Assembly: GCA_947503285.1 (NCBI GenBank)
Contig: CANNDD010000002.1
Span: 248,001 to 312,000, forward strand
Direction: 5' to 3'
Origin: an uncultured Croceitalea sp.
GTDB lineage: Bacteria > Bacteroidota > Bacteroidia > Flavobacteriales > Flavobacteriaceae
DNA length: 64,000 nt
The notes under the pieces are model-generated. The model saw only the letters and a program-made list of their open reading frames with translations, was not told the DNA's origin and made no database searches. Position 1 is the first letter of the stretch, and every line of letters starts with the position of its first letter. A program made the translations under genes and the position numbers. Below, in pieces: positions 9,682 through 18,786 of this stretch.

Positions 9682-10395
9682 TCAAAACTGTCTTTTTACA
9701 ACGCGAAATATACTTACGACATCGGCAAGCGAAATCTCAAAATCACGATATTCGGGTGAATCGTTCAAACTGCTACAGGTCAAGGACTGATTTTTGGCAT
9801 TAAACCCTGTAATCTGTTTACAGATAATTCTATTTTGACCAACGATCATAAACGCCTTATTCAAAAACCCTTTCATTTCAGCGTCGGAAAAAATATTCCC
9901 CTTATCAATTTTGACACCTAAAACCAAAGCATTGTTAGGGATACTATGAACGCTACCATCATTCATGGAATCACCTATTACCTCAAAGGCCATATAGCCC
10001 CCATCATCGAAATAGTCAATTAAAAATGTACATTTTACGGGCCTTTCAAGTGCCTTTTCGTTCGTTACGCTTTCTAAAAAAGTGTCATGTGAATCAGCCA
10101 AAAGTAAAGGTGCCTCTATCAAGAACTTGCCGTTTTTTAAAACGTGGCAAATATTACCATGGGTACTAAAAACCCTTTTATGTGTATATATTCCATCTTC
10201 TTCATTGACCTCTTGTAGGTACAACTCGGCAATGGTACTGTCAAAGAAATCAGCGATTTTAGTCAAATTCTTGATTGGAATATTCGCATCTTTTTTTTCA
10301 TAAAGTTGAATTGTTCTTAAGCTTACGCCTATTGCCGACGCCAAATCAGATTGATTTATACCGTTTTTACGCCTTAATTCCTTTATGATATGCAA
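9682..10395 (-). CDS. XRE-family repressor with S24 (LexA/CI-like) domain
   Basis: A 237-residue regulator. Residues 1-60 form a helix-turn-helix domain (NQSDLASAIGVSLRTIQLYEKK). The C-terminal half has the S24 motif AFEVIGDSMNDGS with the nucleophilic Ser, and the expected general-base Lys in IICKQITGF. The dyad therefore seems intact, and self-cleavage or dimer control as in CI/LexA is possible. An in-frame TAA lies upstream, so the start is the TTG at 10395. It is divergent from a small HTH-like gene, with an operator-like inverted repeat between them. No other phage genes are near. Confidence 0.8.
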   Translation of the reverse strand: MHIIKELRRKNGINQSDLASAIGVSLRTIQLYEKKDANIPIKNLTKIADFFDSTIAELYLQEVNEEDGIYTHKRVFSTHGNICHVLKNGKFLIEAPLLLADSHDTFLESVTNEKALERPVKCTFLIDYFDDGGYMAFEVIGDSMNDGSVHSIPNNALVLGVKIDKGNIFSDAEMKGFLNKAFMIVGQNRIICKQITGFNAKNQSLTCSSLNDSPEYRDFEISLADVVSIFRVVKRQF

Positions 10396-10414
10396 AATTC
10401 TATATTATGTGTAA

Positions 10415-10450
10415 TATTTTTGCATATATTTATATATACATGCAAAAATA
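10415..10450. promoter_or_regulatory. Perfect 11-bp inverted repeat, likely operator
   Basis: TATTTTTGCAT (10415-10425) is the exact reverse complement of ATGCAAAAATA (10440-10450), with a 14-bp AT-only spacer apart from one C. A third partial half-site, ATGCAAAA, lies at 10390-10397 over the repressor start. The location between divergent genes suggests that the S24-type regulator binds here and controls itself and the small gene at 10536. Confidence 0.7.
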
Positions 10451-10535
10451 AATCGTATTTCTGTAATTGGATTACAAACAAATATAGGAATAGAATCGCA
10501 ATCGATTTAAGTCATTCATTCTTAAAAAAACCGAC

Positions 10536-10856
10536 ATGTTATCTAAACCAAAGTATAGCCTAACGATTAGAAATGAAACTATGTTTAGTGAAGAGGATTA
10601 CGGAAAACCGATTTCTGAAAGACTTTCAACGATTTTGAGAAGAACTACCTCAAAAGACGACTTGGCCAACATTGCCTTGCGCAGTAATGTCAGTTTTTCA
10701 ACCATCAGGGATGTTGTTTACAGAACGAACAGCTTGACCAAATCAAATGCAAAAGCTATCGCCTTGCTCATTCACGTCGCGTTTGAAAATGCGATCGCAC
10801 AAAAACTTCAAGCCGAGGGCGATATCATGTTTATGGATAATATGTTGAAATTATAG
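10536..10856 (+). CDS. Small HTH-like protein divergent from the repressor
   Basis: A 106-residue soluble protein. The central stretch DDLANIALRSNVSFSTIRDVVYR looks like a helix-turn-helix, followed by a helix rich in Ala (NAKAIALLIHVAFENAIAQ). It sits where a Cro- or CII-like gene would sit opposite a CI-like repressor. That role is inference from position. I recognise no named family. The ATG at 10536 follows an AT-rich leader that includes the operator. Confidence 0.6.
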   Translation: MLSKPKYSLTIRNETMFSEEDYGKPISERLSTILRRTTSKDDLANIALRSNVSFSTIRDVVYRTNSLTKSNAKAIALLIHVAFENAIAQKLQAEGDIMFMDNMLKL

Positions 10857-10874
10857 CATCGCGTAATCCGCATT

Positions 10875-12032
10875 CTATTTACGCATCGAAGCCGCTAACT
10901 TTTCCATGAATTCCCCAATTTTATTAGGTTCTAACCATCTTGTAACGGCCACAACGTCATTTTCTTTATCAATAACGATAAAATTGCCCCCAAAACCGGC
11001 AGCGTAGTATATATTTTCTGAAAGGCCTCGCCAATGGCGCTTACCTTTTCTATTCAACCACCACATATAACCGTAATTCGCATTTGGTAAAGAAGGTCGT
11101 ATCGCTTTTGAAATCCAATTTTCACTGATCAGTCTTTGTCCTCTCCATTTACCGTTATTCAAGAACAACACTCCAAATCGTGCCATGTCCTCAGCCGAAA
11201 TAAACATTCCGGCGCCGGAATGCCCACCACCCGTAACAGACTTCATTTTAATGCCATCTATTTCTGTCCATGCATGGTCATAACCGTGCCAACGCCAAGT
11301 AGTAGAGGCACCTATTTTATCCATAAGGTTTTCTTTCAACACCATTGGAAGTGGTTTTCGCCACAAATGCGTCAATGCATAAGCCAATACATTCACCCGA
11401 ACATCATTATATTCCATGACCGTGCCCGGCTCTTTGGGCTTTTCAAACTTCCAATCGTCAATACCTCCCTCTTTAGGTGGTCTATCGGCCCAGTCTTTCC
11501 CTCCCCATAGTTCACCAGACCAAGCTGAATTTTGTTGTAAAAGATGCTCCCAAGTAATTTTTGAGTTATGCTGCCCATCAAAGGTTCCATCCCAAATATA
11601 TCCGCCTACCTTGTCATTGGTGTTGGCAATCAACTTTTGATCGAATGCCATGCCTGCAACGGTCGAAAGAAAGCTCTTCGTGACACTAAACGTCATATCG
11701 ACCCTTTTGATATCGCCCCAAGAAGCGACCAAATACCCGTTTTTTAAAATCATTCCAGCGGGGCCTCCCCGCTTTTTAGTGGGGCCTAATATTTCATGGA
11801 ACGGTTCGCGTTCAAAACCCTTTAAAATTGCAATTCGCAAGTCTCGAGAACCAGAATATTCGTTTGCCTCAGCAAATTTGACAACTTCCTCTAATTTTTC
11901 ACTATTGAAATACGTTTCTACTTCGCCCAACTGTTTCCATGTTTCGTTTTGTTCAGGAAAGTAATATTCTTGGGCTACCGTTAGTCGTATGGTAAAACAT
12001 CCTATTAAAAAAAATACACTCAAATTTTTCAT
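10875..12032 (-). CDS. Secreted serine hydrolase (beta-lactamase/class C family)
   Basis: A 385-residue protein with a cleavable signal peptide (MKNLSVFFLIGCFTIRLTVAQ). The class C/DD-peptidase-like motifs are SVTKSF (SxxK nucleophile), YNDVRVN (YxN) and a later GGGHSGAG. It is likely a periplasmic esterase or peptidase acting on cell-wall or exogenous esters rather than an antibiotic-resistance enzyme, since this family is broad. It is separated by 1 bp from the upstream acetyltransferase gene, so the two form an operon. Confidence 0.82.
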   Translation of the reverse strand: MKNLSVFFLIGCFTIRLTVAQEYYFPEQNETWKQLGEVETYFNSEKLEEVVKFAEANEYSGSRDLRIAILKGFEREPFHEILGPTKKRGGPAGMILKNGYLVASWGDIKRVDMTFSVTKSFLSTVAGMAFDQKLIANTNDKVGGYIWDGTFDGQHNSKITWEHLLQQNSAWSGELWGGKDWADRPPKEGGIDDWKFEKPKEPGTVMEYNDVRVNVLAYALTHLWRKPLPMVLKENLMDKIGASTTWRWHGYDHAWTEIDGIKMKSVTGGGHSGAGMFISAEDMARFGVLFLNNGKWRGQRLISENWISKAIRPSLPNANYGYMWWLNRKGKRHWRGLSENIYYAAGFGGNFIVIDKENDVVAVTRWLEPNKIGEFMEKLAASMRK

Positions 12033-12033
12033 A

Positions 12034-12558
12034 TTATACTTCTTTTCGCATTAGCCAATCGGTTTGTTTGTCATTCCCGATAAAATAGGGATGTGTCCCG
12101 ATTTTTTGAAAACCATATGCCTCGTAAAACTTAATTGCCCTAGGGTTTCTTTGCCAAACCCCCAACCAAACATAGTGTTTCTTTCTAGTCTTGGCAATTT
12201 CAAAAATTTGGTTCAGTACTTGGCGTCCAATACCTTTACCTTGATTCCCTGAAGTTATGTAAACCCTTTCGAGCTCTATTCCGATAACTTCGTGAAACTC
12301 TGACTGTGCATCAAATTCATTAAGTTTGAAGTACCCCAGAACTTGCCCTTTGCCAATTACGAAATAAAATGTAGTATGTTCTTGGGACAGTTCTTTCTGA
12401 AGTTGCGTTGTTGAAAAAGCTGAGTCCATGTAGGCGTTAAAGTCTTCGGGGTCGTTATCTGCTTCAAAGGCCTCACAAAACGTACTTTTTGAAATTTGTA
12501 CAAGATAGGTCAAATCGTCGCGAGTACATTTTCTGAATTCAATGTCCATTTTATCCAT
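12034..12558 (-). CDS. GNAT-family N-acetyltransferase
   Basis: About 174 residues from the ATG at 12558; a TTG one codon upstream is less likely. The acetyl-CoA-binding motif A is GNQGKGIGRQVLNQI, and the C-terminal NPRAIKFYEAYGFQKIG is the classic GNAT motif B. The substrate cannot be told. It is cotranscribed with the serine hydrolase downstream. Confidence 0.88.
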   Translation of the reverse strand: MDKMDIEFRKCTRDDLTYLVQISKSTFCEAFEADNDPEDFNAYMDSAFSTTQLQKELSQEHTTFYFVIGKGQVLGYFKLNEFDAQSEFHEVIGIELERVYITSGNQGKGIGRQVLNQIFEIAKTRKKHYVWLGVWQRNPRAIKFYEAYGFQKIGTHPYFIGNDKQTDWLMRKEV

Positions 12559-12575
12559 CAAACCCTAAAAATAAA

Positions 12576-12604
12576 AAAAGGCCTTGATAATTATCAGGCC
12601 TTTT
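12576..12604. terminator. Bidirectional terminator
   Basis: AAAAGGCC (12576-12583) pairs with GGCCTTTT (12597-12604), and the inside is a further TGATAATTATCA palindrome. T-runs lie on both sides: TTTTTTTAT on the minus strand and TTTTGTTTTTTT on the plus strand. It lies just past the 35-codon ORF on the minus strand. Confidence 0.75.
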
Positions 12605-12627
12605 GTTTTTTTGTTGAGGTGTTTGGT

Positions 12628-12735
12628 TTATAACATAAATAGTTTTCTGACCAATCGCATTATGCCGCTGTAAAAATCATTGCGGTATATCTGTATTTCT
12701 TCTTCAACAGCCTTTTGGTTAAATTCGGTAATCAT
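12628..12735 (-). CDS. Possible 35-residue peptide gene
   Basis: An ATG at 12735 opens 35 codons. The first half is charged (FNQKAVEEEIQIYRND) and the C-terminal part amphipathic (GIMRLVRKLFML). A terminator hairpin follows 24 bp after the stop, so the unit looks like a short independent transcript. No clear TAnnTTTG promoter was found upstream. Whether it is translated is unproven. It could be a membrane-associated micropeptide. Confidence 0.4.
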   Translation of the reverse strand: MITEFNQKAVEEEIQIYRNDFYSGIMRLVRKLFML

Positions 12736-12897
12736 TATTCTTTAGGGTTTTATTGTGGATAATTTGGGGTTGTTATTATGATATAAATTTCTTTTAAAGT
12801 AACGTCGAATCCCATTTTTTGTTGTGTAAGCATCTTAACCTGTTGCCAGTTCCATAAAAAATGAAATTGTAAATGCATAAAGGCCAGGCTAGCACCC

Positions 12898-13551
12898 TTA
12901 TATCATCATTTCTGGAATATTGTCATTGACGATAAGTTTTCCTTCGGTTGCCTTTTGAATCGTTTCAATATCGACTCCCGGTGCTCTTTCCAAAAGCAAA
13001 AATCCATCAGGTGTGACTTCCAATACCGCTAAGTTGGTTACGATTTTCTTCACACATGCCACTCCGGTCAAGGGCAAGGTGCACTTTTTCAGTAATTTTG
13101 ATTGTCCGGCCCTATTGGTATGCATCATCGCCACTATAATATTTTCGGCAGATGCCACTAAATCCATCGCTCCACCCATGCCTTTTACCATTTTGCCTGG
13201 AATCTTCCAATTGGCAATATCACCGTTTTCAGCAACTTCCATAGCTCCTAAAATAGTCAAATCAACATGTCTGCCACGAATCATACTAAAACTCATTGCG
13301 GAATCAAAAAACGATGCCCCCGGCAAGGTGGTTATCGTTTGTTTACCCGCATTAATGATGTCTGCATCTTCTTCGCCTTCATAAGGAAAGGGGCCCATGC
13401 CCAAAACCCCATTTTCACTTTGAAACTCTACGCTGATGTCTTCACGTACAAAATTAGCGACCAAGGTTGGAATACCTATGCCCAAATTCACATAGTACCC
13501 ATCTTGTACTTCTTGTGCGATCCGTTTTGCGATACCGTTTTTATCTAACAT
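12898..13551 (-). CDS. scoB: 3-oxoacid CoA-transferase subunit B
   Basis: A 217-residue beta subunit of succinyl-CoA:3-ketoacid (acetoacetate) CoA-transferase. The catalytic glutamate is in the SENG motif (QSENGVLGMGPFP). Together with subunit A it moves CoA from succinyl-CoA to acetoacetate in ketone-body or leucine breakdown. Its length is normal. In most genomes scoA and scoB are adjacent; here they are separated by a four-helix-bundle gene. Confidence 0.94.
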   Translation of the reverse strand: MLDKNGIAKRIAQEVQDGYYVNLGIGIPTLVANFVREDISVEFQSENGVLGMGPFPYEGEEDADIINAGKQTITTLPGASFFDSAMSFSMIRGRHVDLTILGAMEVAENGDIANWKIPGKMVKGMGGAMDLVASAENIIVAMMHTNRAGQSKLLKKCTLPLTGVACVKKIVTNLAVLEVTPDGFLLLERAPGVDIETIQKATEGKLIVNDNIPEMMI

Positions 13552-13562
13552 ATAATTTAATT

Positions 13563-13594
13563 GAGCAATTCAGCAATGAAGCAATATATCAATG
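13563..13594. repeat. Four degenerate 8-bp repeats beside the four-helix-bundle gene
   Basis: Four 8-mers read in tandem: GAGCAATT, CAGCAATG, AAGCAATA, TATCAATG. They fill the gap between the four-helix-bundle stop and the scoB start. The last unit extends into TCAATGTTATT (13588-13598), which is nearly complementary to TATTACATTGG (13952-13962) on the far side of the gene. The gene is therefore bracketed by an imperfect inverted repeat. Confidence 0.6.
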
Positions 13595-13951
13595 TTATTT
13601 ATTCAAATTCTTTTTACTTGTGCTGACAATTTTATACATAATCAATCCGAGTTCATTAACACTAGTCTTCAACCTTGTATTAAAAGGATATGACTCGGAA
13701 CGTTCGCATAAGGTCAACCAATACTTGGTTTCTTCCAATTCTTTTAGCGCAATTTTCATTTTGTGTATAAAATCTATCCTTGTCTCGGCGTTTTGAGCTT
13801 CATGGATGTTGGCCCCGATACTAGTGCCCGATTTTAACAATTGTCTTGCAACTACATACTTTTTATGCTCTTCTAATAGTTCACAAAATTTGATTATCAT
13901 CAACGCAAACCCTATCGATTTATCCACTACTGGATTATTCTTAACAACCAT
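13595..13951 (-). CDS. Four-helix-bundle protein (23S rRNA IVS/S23 type), copy 1
   Basis: A 118-residue helical protein of the S23/IVP family, first known as proteins encoded in intervening sequences of 23S rRNA genes. Family signatures are ARQLLKSGTSIGANIHEAQ and KMKIALKELEETKYWL. The fold is also shared with Avd of diversity-generating retroelements, but no reverse transcriptase is nearby. The gene sits inside the CoA-transferase operon, splitting scoA from scoB, and is flanked by short degenerate repeats. A similar gene at 42812 sits in the atp operon. Confidence 0.88.
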   Translation of the reverse strand: MVVKNNPVVDKSIGFALMIIKFCELLEEHKKYVVARQLLKSGTSIGANIHEAQNAETRIDFIHKMKIALKELEETKYWLTLCERSESYPFNTRLKTSVNELGLIMYKIVSTSKKNLNK

Positions 13952-13975
13952 TATTACATTGGCACATTAAAAAAT

Positions 13976-14680
13976 TTACACATTGCGACTGCGAACAGTT
14001 CGCTGCTCAATACGCTTTTCATAATTCCCCCCCTGGAATATTCGTTGGACAAAAATTCCTGGGATATGAACTTCATTTGGATCTAGACTACCTGCCGGAA
14101 GCAGTTCTTCCACCTCAGCCACTGTTATTGTGGCGGCACCGCACATACAAGGGTTAAAATTGCGTGCGGTTCCTTTAAAAATAAGGTTACCTGCTTCATC
14201 ACCCTTCCAAGCTTTCACAAATGCAAAATCTGCTTTGAAAGCGGGTTCCAATACATACATTTTACCGTTAAATTCCCTTACCTCCTTACCTTCTGCCACT
14301 TCAGTACCATAACCTGCGGGAGTATAAAAGGCCGGAAAGCCTGCCTGCGCTGCCCTACATTTTTCGGCCAAAGTACCCTGGGGGGTAAGTTCTACTTCTA
14401 GTTCACCGCTCAACATTTGTCGCTCAAACTCGTCATTTTCACCCACGTAAGAGGAAATCATTTTCTTTATTTGGTGGTTCTGCAGTAGTAACCCAAGGCC
14501 AAAATCATCAACCCCCGCATTGTTAGAAATGCAGGTGATGTCTTTTATACCCAAATTGACCAACTCAGCAATAGCATTTTCAGGAATGCCACAGAGGCCA
14601 AATCCGCCAAGCATGAAGGTCATGCCGTTCGAAACACCACTTAGGGCATCAGATACATTCGAAACCGTTTTTTTTATCAT
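13976..14680 (-). CDS. scoA: 3-oxoacid CoA-transferase subunit A
   Basis: A 234-residue alpha subunit. The glycine-rich CoA-binding motif [13 protein letters not shown] near residue 25 and the conserved [14 protein letters not shown] segment identify it. It works with ScoB. It is transcribed first, and only 24 bp separate it from the inserted four-helix-bundle gene. The C-terminus is basic and irregular ([14 protein letters not shown]). Confidence 0.94.
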   Translation of the reverse strand: MIKKTVSNVSDALSGVSNGMTFMLGGFGLCGIPENAIAELVNLGIKDITCISNNAGVDDFGLGLLLQNHQIKKMISSYVGENDEFERQMLSGELEVELTPQGTLAEKCRAAQAGFPAFYTPAGYGTEVAEGKEVREFNGKMYVLEPAFKADFAFVKAWKGDEAGNLIFKGTARNFNPCMCGAATITVAEVEELLPAGSLDPNEVHIPGIFVQRIFQGGNYEKRIEQRTVRSRNV

Positions 14681-14694
14681 ATCAAAACCTTTAA

Positions 14695-17028
14695 CTAAAA
14701 GTCGAGACCCTCAAGGTCATCTTCAGTGTCCAAATCCTGTTTCATCTCCTCAACAATTTTGGTACAGTCCACATTGATGGAAAGGTCTTCAGGTTTTTCG
14801 AAAGCCCCTTTTGAAATACCCAATTCCTCATTGGCATAATTGGCTTTCATATACAATGCCCAAATAGGGAGTGCCATTGATGCTGCTTGGCCGTATCTAA
14901 GCGACTTAAAGTGGGTGGACCGTTCTTCTCCCCCTACCCAGACACCCGTGACCAAATTAGGCACCATACCCATAAACCAACCATCACTTTGGTTTTGTGT
15001 GGTACCGGTCTTGCCTGCAATGGGGTTGGTCAATTCATAGGGATACCCCGTCATGATTTCTTTATATACCGTTTGTTCTTTTGCAAAGGAATGTCTTAAT
15101 CTAGCTCCAGAACCATGTTGCGTCACCCCTTCCATCAAATTGACCATGGTGTATGCCACATCTTTGCTCAGTACATCACGGGTTTCTGGCACATACTCAT
15201 AGAGTACCGTTCCGTTCTTATCTTCGATACGGGTTACCATGACCGGTTTCACGTAAACCCCTTGATTGGCAAATGTACCGTACGCCCCTACCATTTCATA
15301 AACATTGACATCCACAGTACCCAATGCGATAGAGGGCACAGGCGGAATTTCTCTGGTTATACCCATATTCTTTGCAAAAGAAACAACCGAACCCGGGCCA
15401 ACTTGGTCTATTAATCGTGCCGTAACTGTATTAATAGAATTTGCCAAGGCATTTTTTAAGGTTCTATTATTGCCTGAATATTTACCATCTGAGTTTTTTG
15501 GGCACCATTCTTCTACATTACCATGCTTTAATGGCTCTATACAATATTGATAATCGGGTAGCGAGTCGCAAGGGGAATAACGTAATTGGTCTATTGCCGC
15601 AGCATATACAAACGGCTTGAAGGTAGACCCGGCCTGTCTTGCACCCTGTTTTACATTATCGTACTGAAAATGCTTGTAATCGACTCCGCCGATCCAAGCC
15701 TTTACATGACCTGTTTGGGGTTCCATGGACATCATTGCGGTGCGTAAAAAAGTCTTATAATACCGAATGGAATCCATAGGAGTCATAATAGTATCTTTTT
15801 CAAACGAATCACTATTCCAATCAAAAACAATCATTTCAGTTTTCTTATTGAACGATGTCCTGATTTCACTATCTGATTTCCCTTGGCTTTTGAGCACCCT
15901 CCAGCGGTCTGAAGTTTTGATGGCTCGTTCCATAATATTGTCAATCTCGAAATCCTCAAGGTCTAAAAATGGGGTTGTGGGGTTGCGTTCCAACGTATTT
16001 TGAACAAAAAATTCGGCTTGCAGTTTTGACATATGGGCCTCAACGGCATCTTCAGCATTTTTTTGCATTCTAGAATCAATCGTCGTGTAAATCTTTAACC
16101 CGTCTTGGTAAATATTATACTTTTCGCCATCTAGTTTCGGATTCTCTTTTACCCAACTGTTCAACCAGCGCTGCATATACATTCTAAAGTAGGTCGCCAA
16201 ACCTTCACGATGGGATTCTGGGTTATAATTCAGATTCAACGGTAATTTTTGAAGGGAATCTTTAAGTTGATTTTCTATGTACCCGTATTTCGCCATTTGT
16301 GCCAAAACCACATTACGTCTGTTTCTGGTTCCAACGGGGTTTCTACTAGGCCGCGGATTGTAGAGGGAAGAATTCTTGAACATACCCACCAACATCGCAG
16401 ATTCTTCTACCCTTAACTCTTGGGGTTCTTTGCCAAAGTAAATTCGTGATGCAGAACGAATGCCATCTGCATTGTTACCAAAATCATAGATGTTAAAATA
16501 CATTGCTATGATTTCCTCTTTGGTATACTGCCGTTCTAATCTAGTGGCCAAGACCCATTCCTTTATTTTTTGGGTAATCGCTTCAACCTTATTTCTCGAT
16601 CGCACACCGACAAAAAGTTGTCGGGCCAATTGCTGTGAAATCGTACTTGCACCCCCTTTTTTTCCGAGGTAGACCAAAGCCCTTAAAAAGCCCCTTGCAT
16701 CAATACCGGCGTGGTCATAAAACCGGGCATCTTCGGTGGCCACCAAAGCATCAACCAGGTTCTTGGGCAAGTCTTTAAAATCCACCGGGGTACGATTGTC
16801 GTCAAGATACAGCTTCCCTAAGGTTTCACCATCAGAAGAGATAAACTCGGTCGCCAAATTGGTCTCAGGGTTTTCTAAATACTCGTATTCGGGCATATCA
16901 CCGAAAGCACCCCATGATGCCAATAAAAATATCAATCCGCCAGCGAACAATCCTGTAACGAACAAAATCCAAAACCACTTAATAAATCTAAAAAATCGAT
17001 TTTTTGTTGTCTTTTTAACCTTTGCCAT
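14695..17028 (-). CDS. mrcA: Penicillin-binding protein 1A (bifunctional)
   Basis: A 777-residue class A PBP. After a single N-terminal membrane anchor (residues about 13-35), the GT51 glycosyltransferase domain shows [12 protein letters not shown] and [14 protein letters not shown]. The transpeptidase domain shows [10 protein letters not shown] (SxxK), NSINT (SxN) and AGKTGTT (KTG). It polymerises and crosslinks peptidoglycan in the periplasm. Its start overlaps the gldH stop by 1 bp (TAATG arrangement), so the two are coupled. Confidence 0.95.
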   Translation of the reverse strand: MAKVKKTTKNRFFRFIKWFWILFVTGLFAGGLIFLLASWGAFGDMPEYEYLENPETNLATEFISSDGETLGKLYLDDNRTPVDFKDLPKNLVDALVATEDARFYDHAGIDARGFLRALVYLGKKGGASTISQQLARQLFVGVRSRNKVEAITQKIKEWVLATRLERQYTKEEIIAMYFNIYDFGNNADGIRSASRIYFGKEPQELRVEESAMLVGMFKNSSLYNPRPSRNPVGTRNRRNVVLAQMAKYGYIENQLKDSLQKLPLNLNYNPESHREGLATYFRMYMQRWLNSWVKENPKLDGEKYNIYQDGLKIYTTIDSRMQKNAEDAVEAHMSKLQAEFFVQNTLERNPTTPFLDLEDFEIDNIMERAIKTSDRWRVLKSQGKSDSEIRTSFNKKTEMIVFDWNSDSFEKDTIMTPMDSIRYYKTFLRTAMMSMEPQTGHVKAWIGGVDYKHFQYDNVKQGARQAGSTFKPFVYAAAIDQLRYSPCDSLPDYQYCIEPLKHGNVEEWCPKNSDGKYSGNNRTLKNALANSINTVTARLIDQVGPGSVVSFAKNMGITREIPPVPSIALGTVDVNVYEMVGAYGTFANQGVYVKPVMVTRIEDKNGTVLYEYVPETRDVLSKDVAYTMVNLMEGVTQHGSGARLRHSFAKEQTVYKEIMTGYPYELTNPIAGKTGTTQNQSDGWFMGMVPNLVTGVWVGGEERSTHFKSLRYGQAASMALPIWALYMKANYANEELGISKGAFEKPEDLSINVDCTKIVEEMKQDLDTEDDLEGLDF

Positions 17029-17519
17029 TAGGGTAATTTCGTTTTTTCAATTTGTAGCCCGATATCCGTAATGCCTCCCAATTCTTGAACTCCTTCAAGC
17101 GCACCGTTTTCGCGCATCGCATGGCTCACTCTAAAACTATATACGCCCATCTCTGGAAAAACGACGTTTTCACGAAACCATAATTTGTTTTCTTTAATCG
17201 CGCCAGAACCTGTGCCCATCCAAGTGCCATCAGGGAAGGCCATTTCATATTCCAAGGTATCGATTACGGTTTCACCGCTCGGTGCCTCTAATTCCGTAAT
17301 TAAAAAAAGATTGCTGAATTTATACGTATCGTCATTTCTTATATTAATGAAAACATTGTAGTCTGAAAGGGTATCCAACCCTGCGAAGTTGAATTTTACA
17401 GTATCTGAGGTCTTCCATAGCCCATTATCAAGACTCTCATATTCAGAATACACCATATTCTTATTGCTACAGGCTGTAAAAAGAATTACAAAAAATAGAA
17501 TACCTAGACTTTTAACCAT
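17028..17519 (-). CDS. gldH: Gliding motility lipoprotein GldH
   Basis: A 163-residue lipoprotein from the ATG at 17519. The longer frame back to 17675 lies wholly inside ricT and lacks a signal. The signal peptide MVKSLGILFFVILFTACS ends at the lipobox Cys. GldH is one of the lipoproteins needed for gliding in Flavobacterium johnsoniae. The order ricT-gldH-PBP1A is a familiar flavobacterial arrangement. It overlaps ricT by 8 bp and mrcA by 1 bp, indicating one operon. Confidence 0.85.
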   Translation of the reverse strand: MVKSLGILFFVILFTACSNKNMVYSEYESLDNGLWKTSDTVKFNFAGLDTLSDYNVFINIRNDDTYKFSNLFLITELEAPSGETVIDTLEYEMAFPDGTWMGTGSGAIKENKLWFRENVVFPEMGVYSFRVSHAMRENGALEGVQELGGITDIGLQIEKTKLP

Positions 17520-18684
17520 TTCTAGCCGTTTGCTTGTTGTTTTTGTTCGGGTTCCTCTTTTTATTTCTCCTTTTCTTTTTGCGATGGTTTTTAGGTTTGT
17601 CAAAGCGATTGAGACTATCTTGACCGACCACATTTTCAAATACGAGCTTTTCTTCAGAAACGGTATCGACCACATAAGCCTCTAAACTGGCAATCTTTTT
17701 ATTGGTTTTATTGATCTCAATGATTTCAAGAACCTGATCTTTATGGAGTGCATGCCAATTCGCGGCGTCATTTTTATACGAAAACCAAAGCATTTCTTTG
17801 AAAATATCCGATTTTTGACAAAATGCAACTCCTTTCTCAGTTTGTAGTTTGGTGTCTTGCGAGGGAAAGTCTTTAAGCGCCTCTAAATAGGTATCCAACT
17901 CGTAATTTAAACAGCATTTTAATTTACCGCACTGGCCGGCAAGCTTTTGAGGGTTCAATGCCAATTGTTGGTAACGGGCCGATGCCGTACTGACCGATCT
18001 AAAATCGGATAACCATGTAGAGCAACAAAGTTCCCTGCCGCAAGAGCCTATACCCCCTAGTCGCTGGGCTTCTTGACGATATCCTATCTGGCGCATTTCA
18101 ATTCGAATGCCGAATGCCTTGGCCATGTCCTTAATCAACTGTCTAAAATCCACACGGTCTTCAGCAGTGTAATAAAATGTGGCCTTTGAGCCATCTCCTT
18201 GAAACTCCACATCGCTTAATTTCATCTGCAAGTTCAACGAAATGGCGATTTCACGAGACCGTTTCTTTATTTCTTCTTCCTTATCACGGCATTTTTGCCA
18301 GATATCGATATCCCGTTGTGAAGCTTTTCTGTAGATTTTAGGAAGGGTTTTATCATCTGGGGCAACCTTCTTTTTTTTCATCTGTACTTTGACCAGTTCC
18401 CCTGTCAAAGTCACCATACCTACGTCGTGGCCCGATTTGGCCTGGGTAGCTACAATGTCGCCAATGGCCAATGGGGTTTGTTCCGTATTTCTAAAAAACT
18501 CTTTTCTACTATTCTTAAAGCGCACTTCTACACCGTCAAAGGGTTTTTGACCATTTGGTAGCGACATATTAGAAAGCCAATCGAAAACCGTAAGCTTATT
18601 GCAACCATCTGTGCCACAAGTACCATTGTTCTTGCATCCACGCGGCTGCCCATCCTTACCGGTTGAACAACTGCTACATCCCAT
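17512..18684 (-). CDS. ricT: PSP1-domain protein RicT (YaaT)
   Basis: A 390-residue cytoplasmic protein. The first 28 residues hold six cysteines (CSSC, CKNNGTC, CGTDGC patterns), a likely iron-sulfur site. The central PSP1 domain carries more cysteines (GSCGRELCCSTWL and CGKLKCCLNYE). The C-terminal 30 residues are almost all Lys, Arg and Asn, suggesting RNA binding. In Bacillus, RicT works with RicA and RicF in controlling RNase Y; no ricA or ricF is seen here. It is the first gene of the ricT-gldH-mrcA operon. Confidence 0.85.
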   Translation of the reverse strand: MGCSSCSTGKDGQPRGCKNNGTCGTDGCNKLTVFDWLSNMSLPNGQKPFDGVEVRFKNSRKEFFRNTEQTPLAIGDIVATQAKSGHDVGMVTLTGELVKVQMKKKKVAPDDKTLPKIYRKASQRDIDIWQKCRDKEEEIKKRSREIAISLNLQMKLSDVEFQGDGSKATFYYTAEDRVDFRQLIKDMAKAFGIRIEMRQIGYRQEAQRLGGIGSCGRELCCSTWLSDFRSVSTASARYQQLALNPQKLAGQCGKLKCCLNYELDTYLEALKDFPSQDTKLQTEKGVAFCQKSDIFKEMLWFSYKNDAANWHALHKDQVLEIIEINKTNKKIASLEAYVVDTVSEEKLVFENVVGQDSLNRFDKPKNHRKKKRRNKKRNPNKNNKQTARNG

Positions 18685-18786
18685 ATTTTATATCTTGAAT
18701 TAAGGAAATTGTTACACAGCTTCCTTAAAAAGGGTTCATAAATTAACTGAAAGTAAATATAAGACAAATATAACAGTAGCTATTGC

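Larger units (their letters stand above)
12562..12897. other. Intergenic region holding a terminator and a tiny ORF
   Basis: This 336-bp gap between the acetyltransferase and scoB contains the hairpin at 12576-12604 and the 35-codon minus-strand ORF at 12628-12735. The rest (12740-12897) is AT-rich without recognisable features. Confidence 0.6.

Noticed and set aside
9682-10856. Complete prophage
   Set aside because: Only the regulator pair is present; flanking genes are ordinary metabolic and hydrolase genes.
13595-13951. Diversity-generating retroelement accessory protein (Avd)
   Set aside because: The fold is shared, but there is no reverse transcriptase, template repeat or variable repeat nearby; the 23S-IVS-type protein is the better match.
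17520-17675. N-terminal extension of gldH
   Set aside because: It lies inside the ricT coding frame, and the lipoprotein signal starts at 17519.
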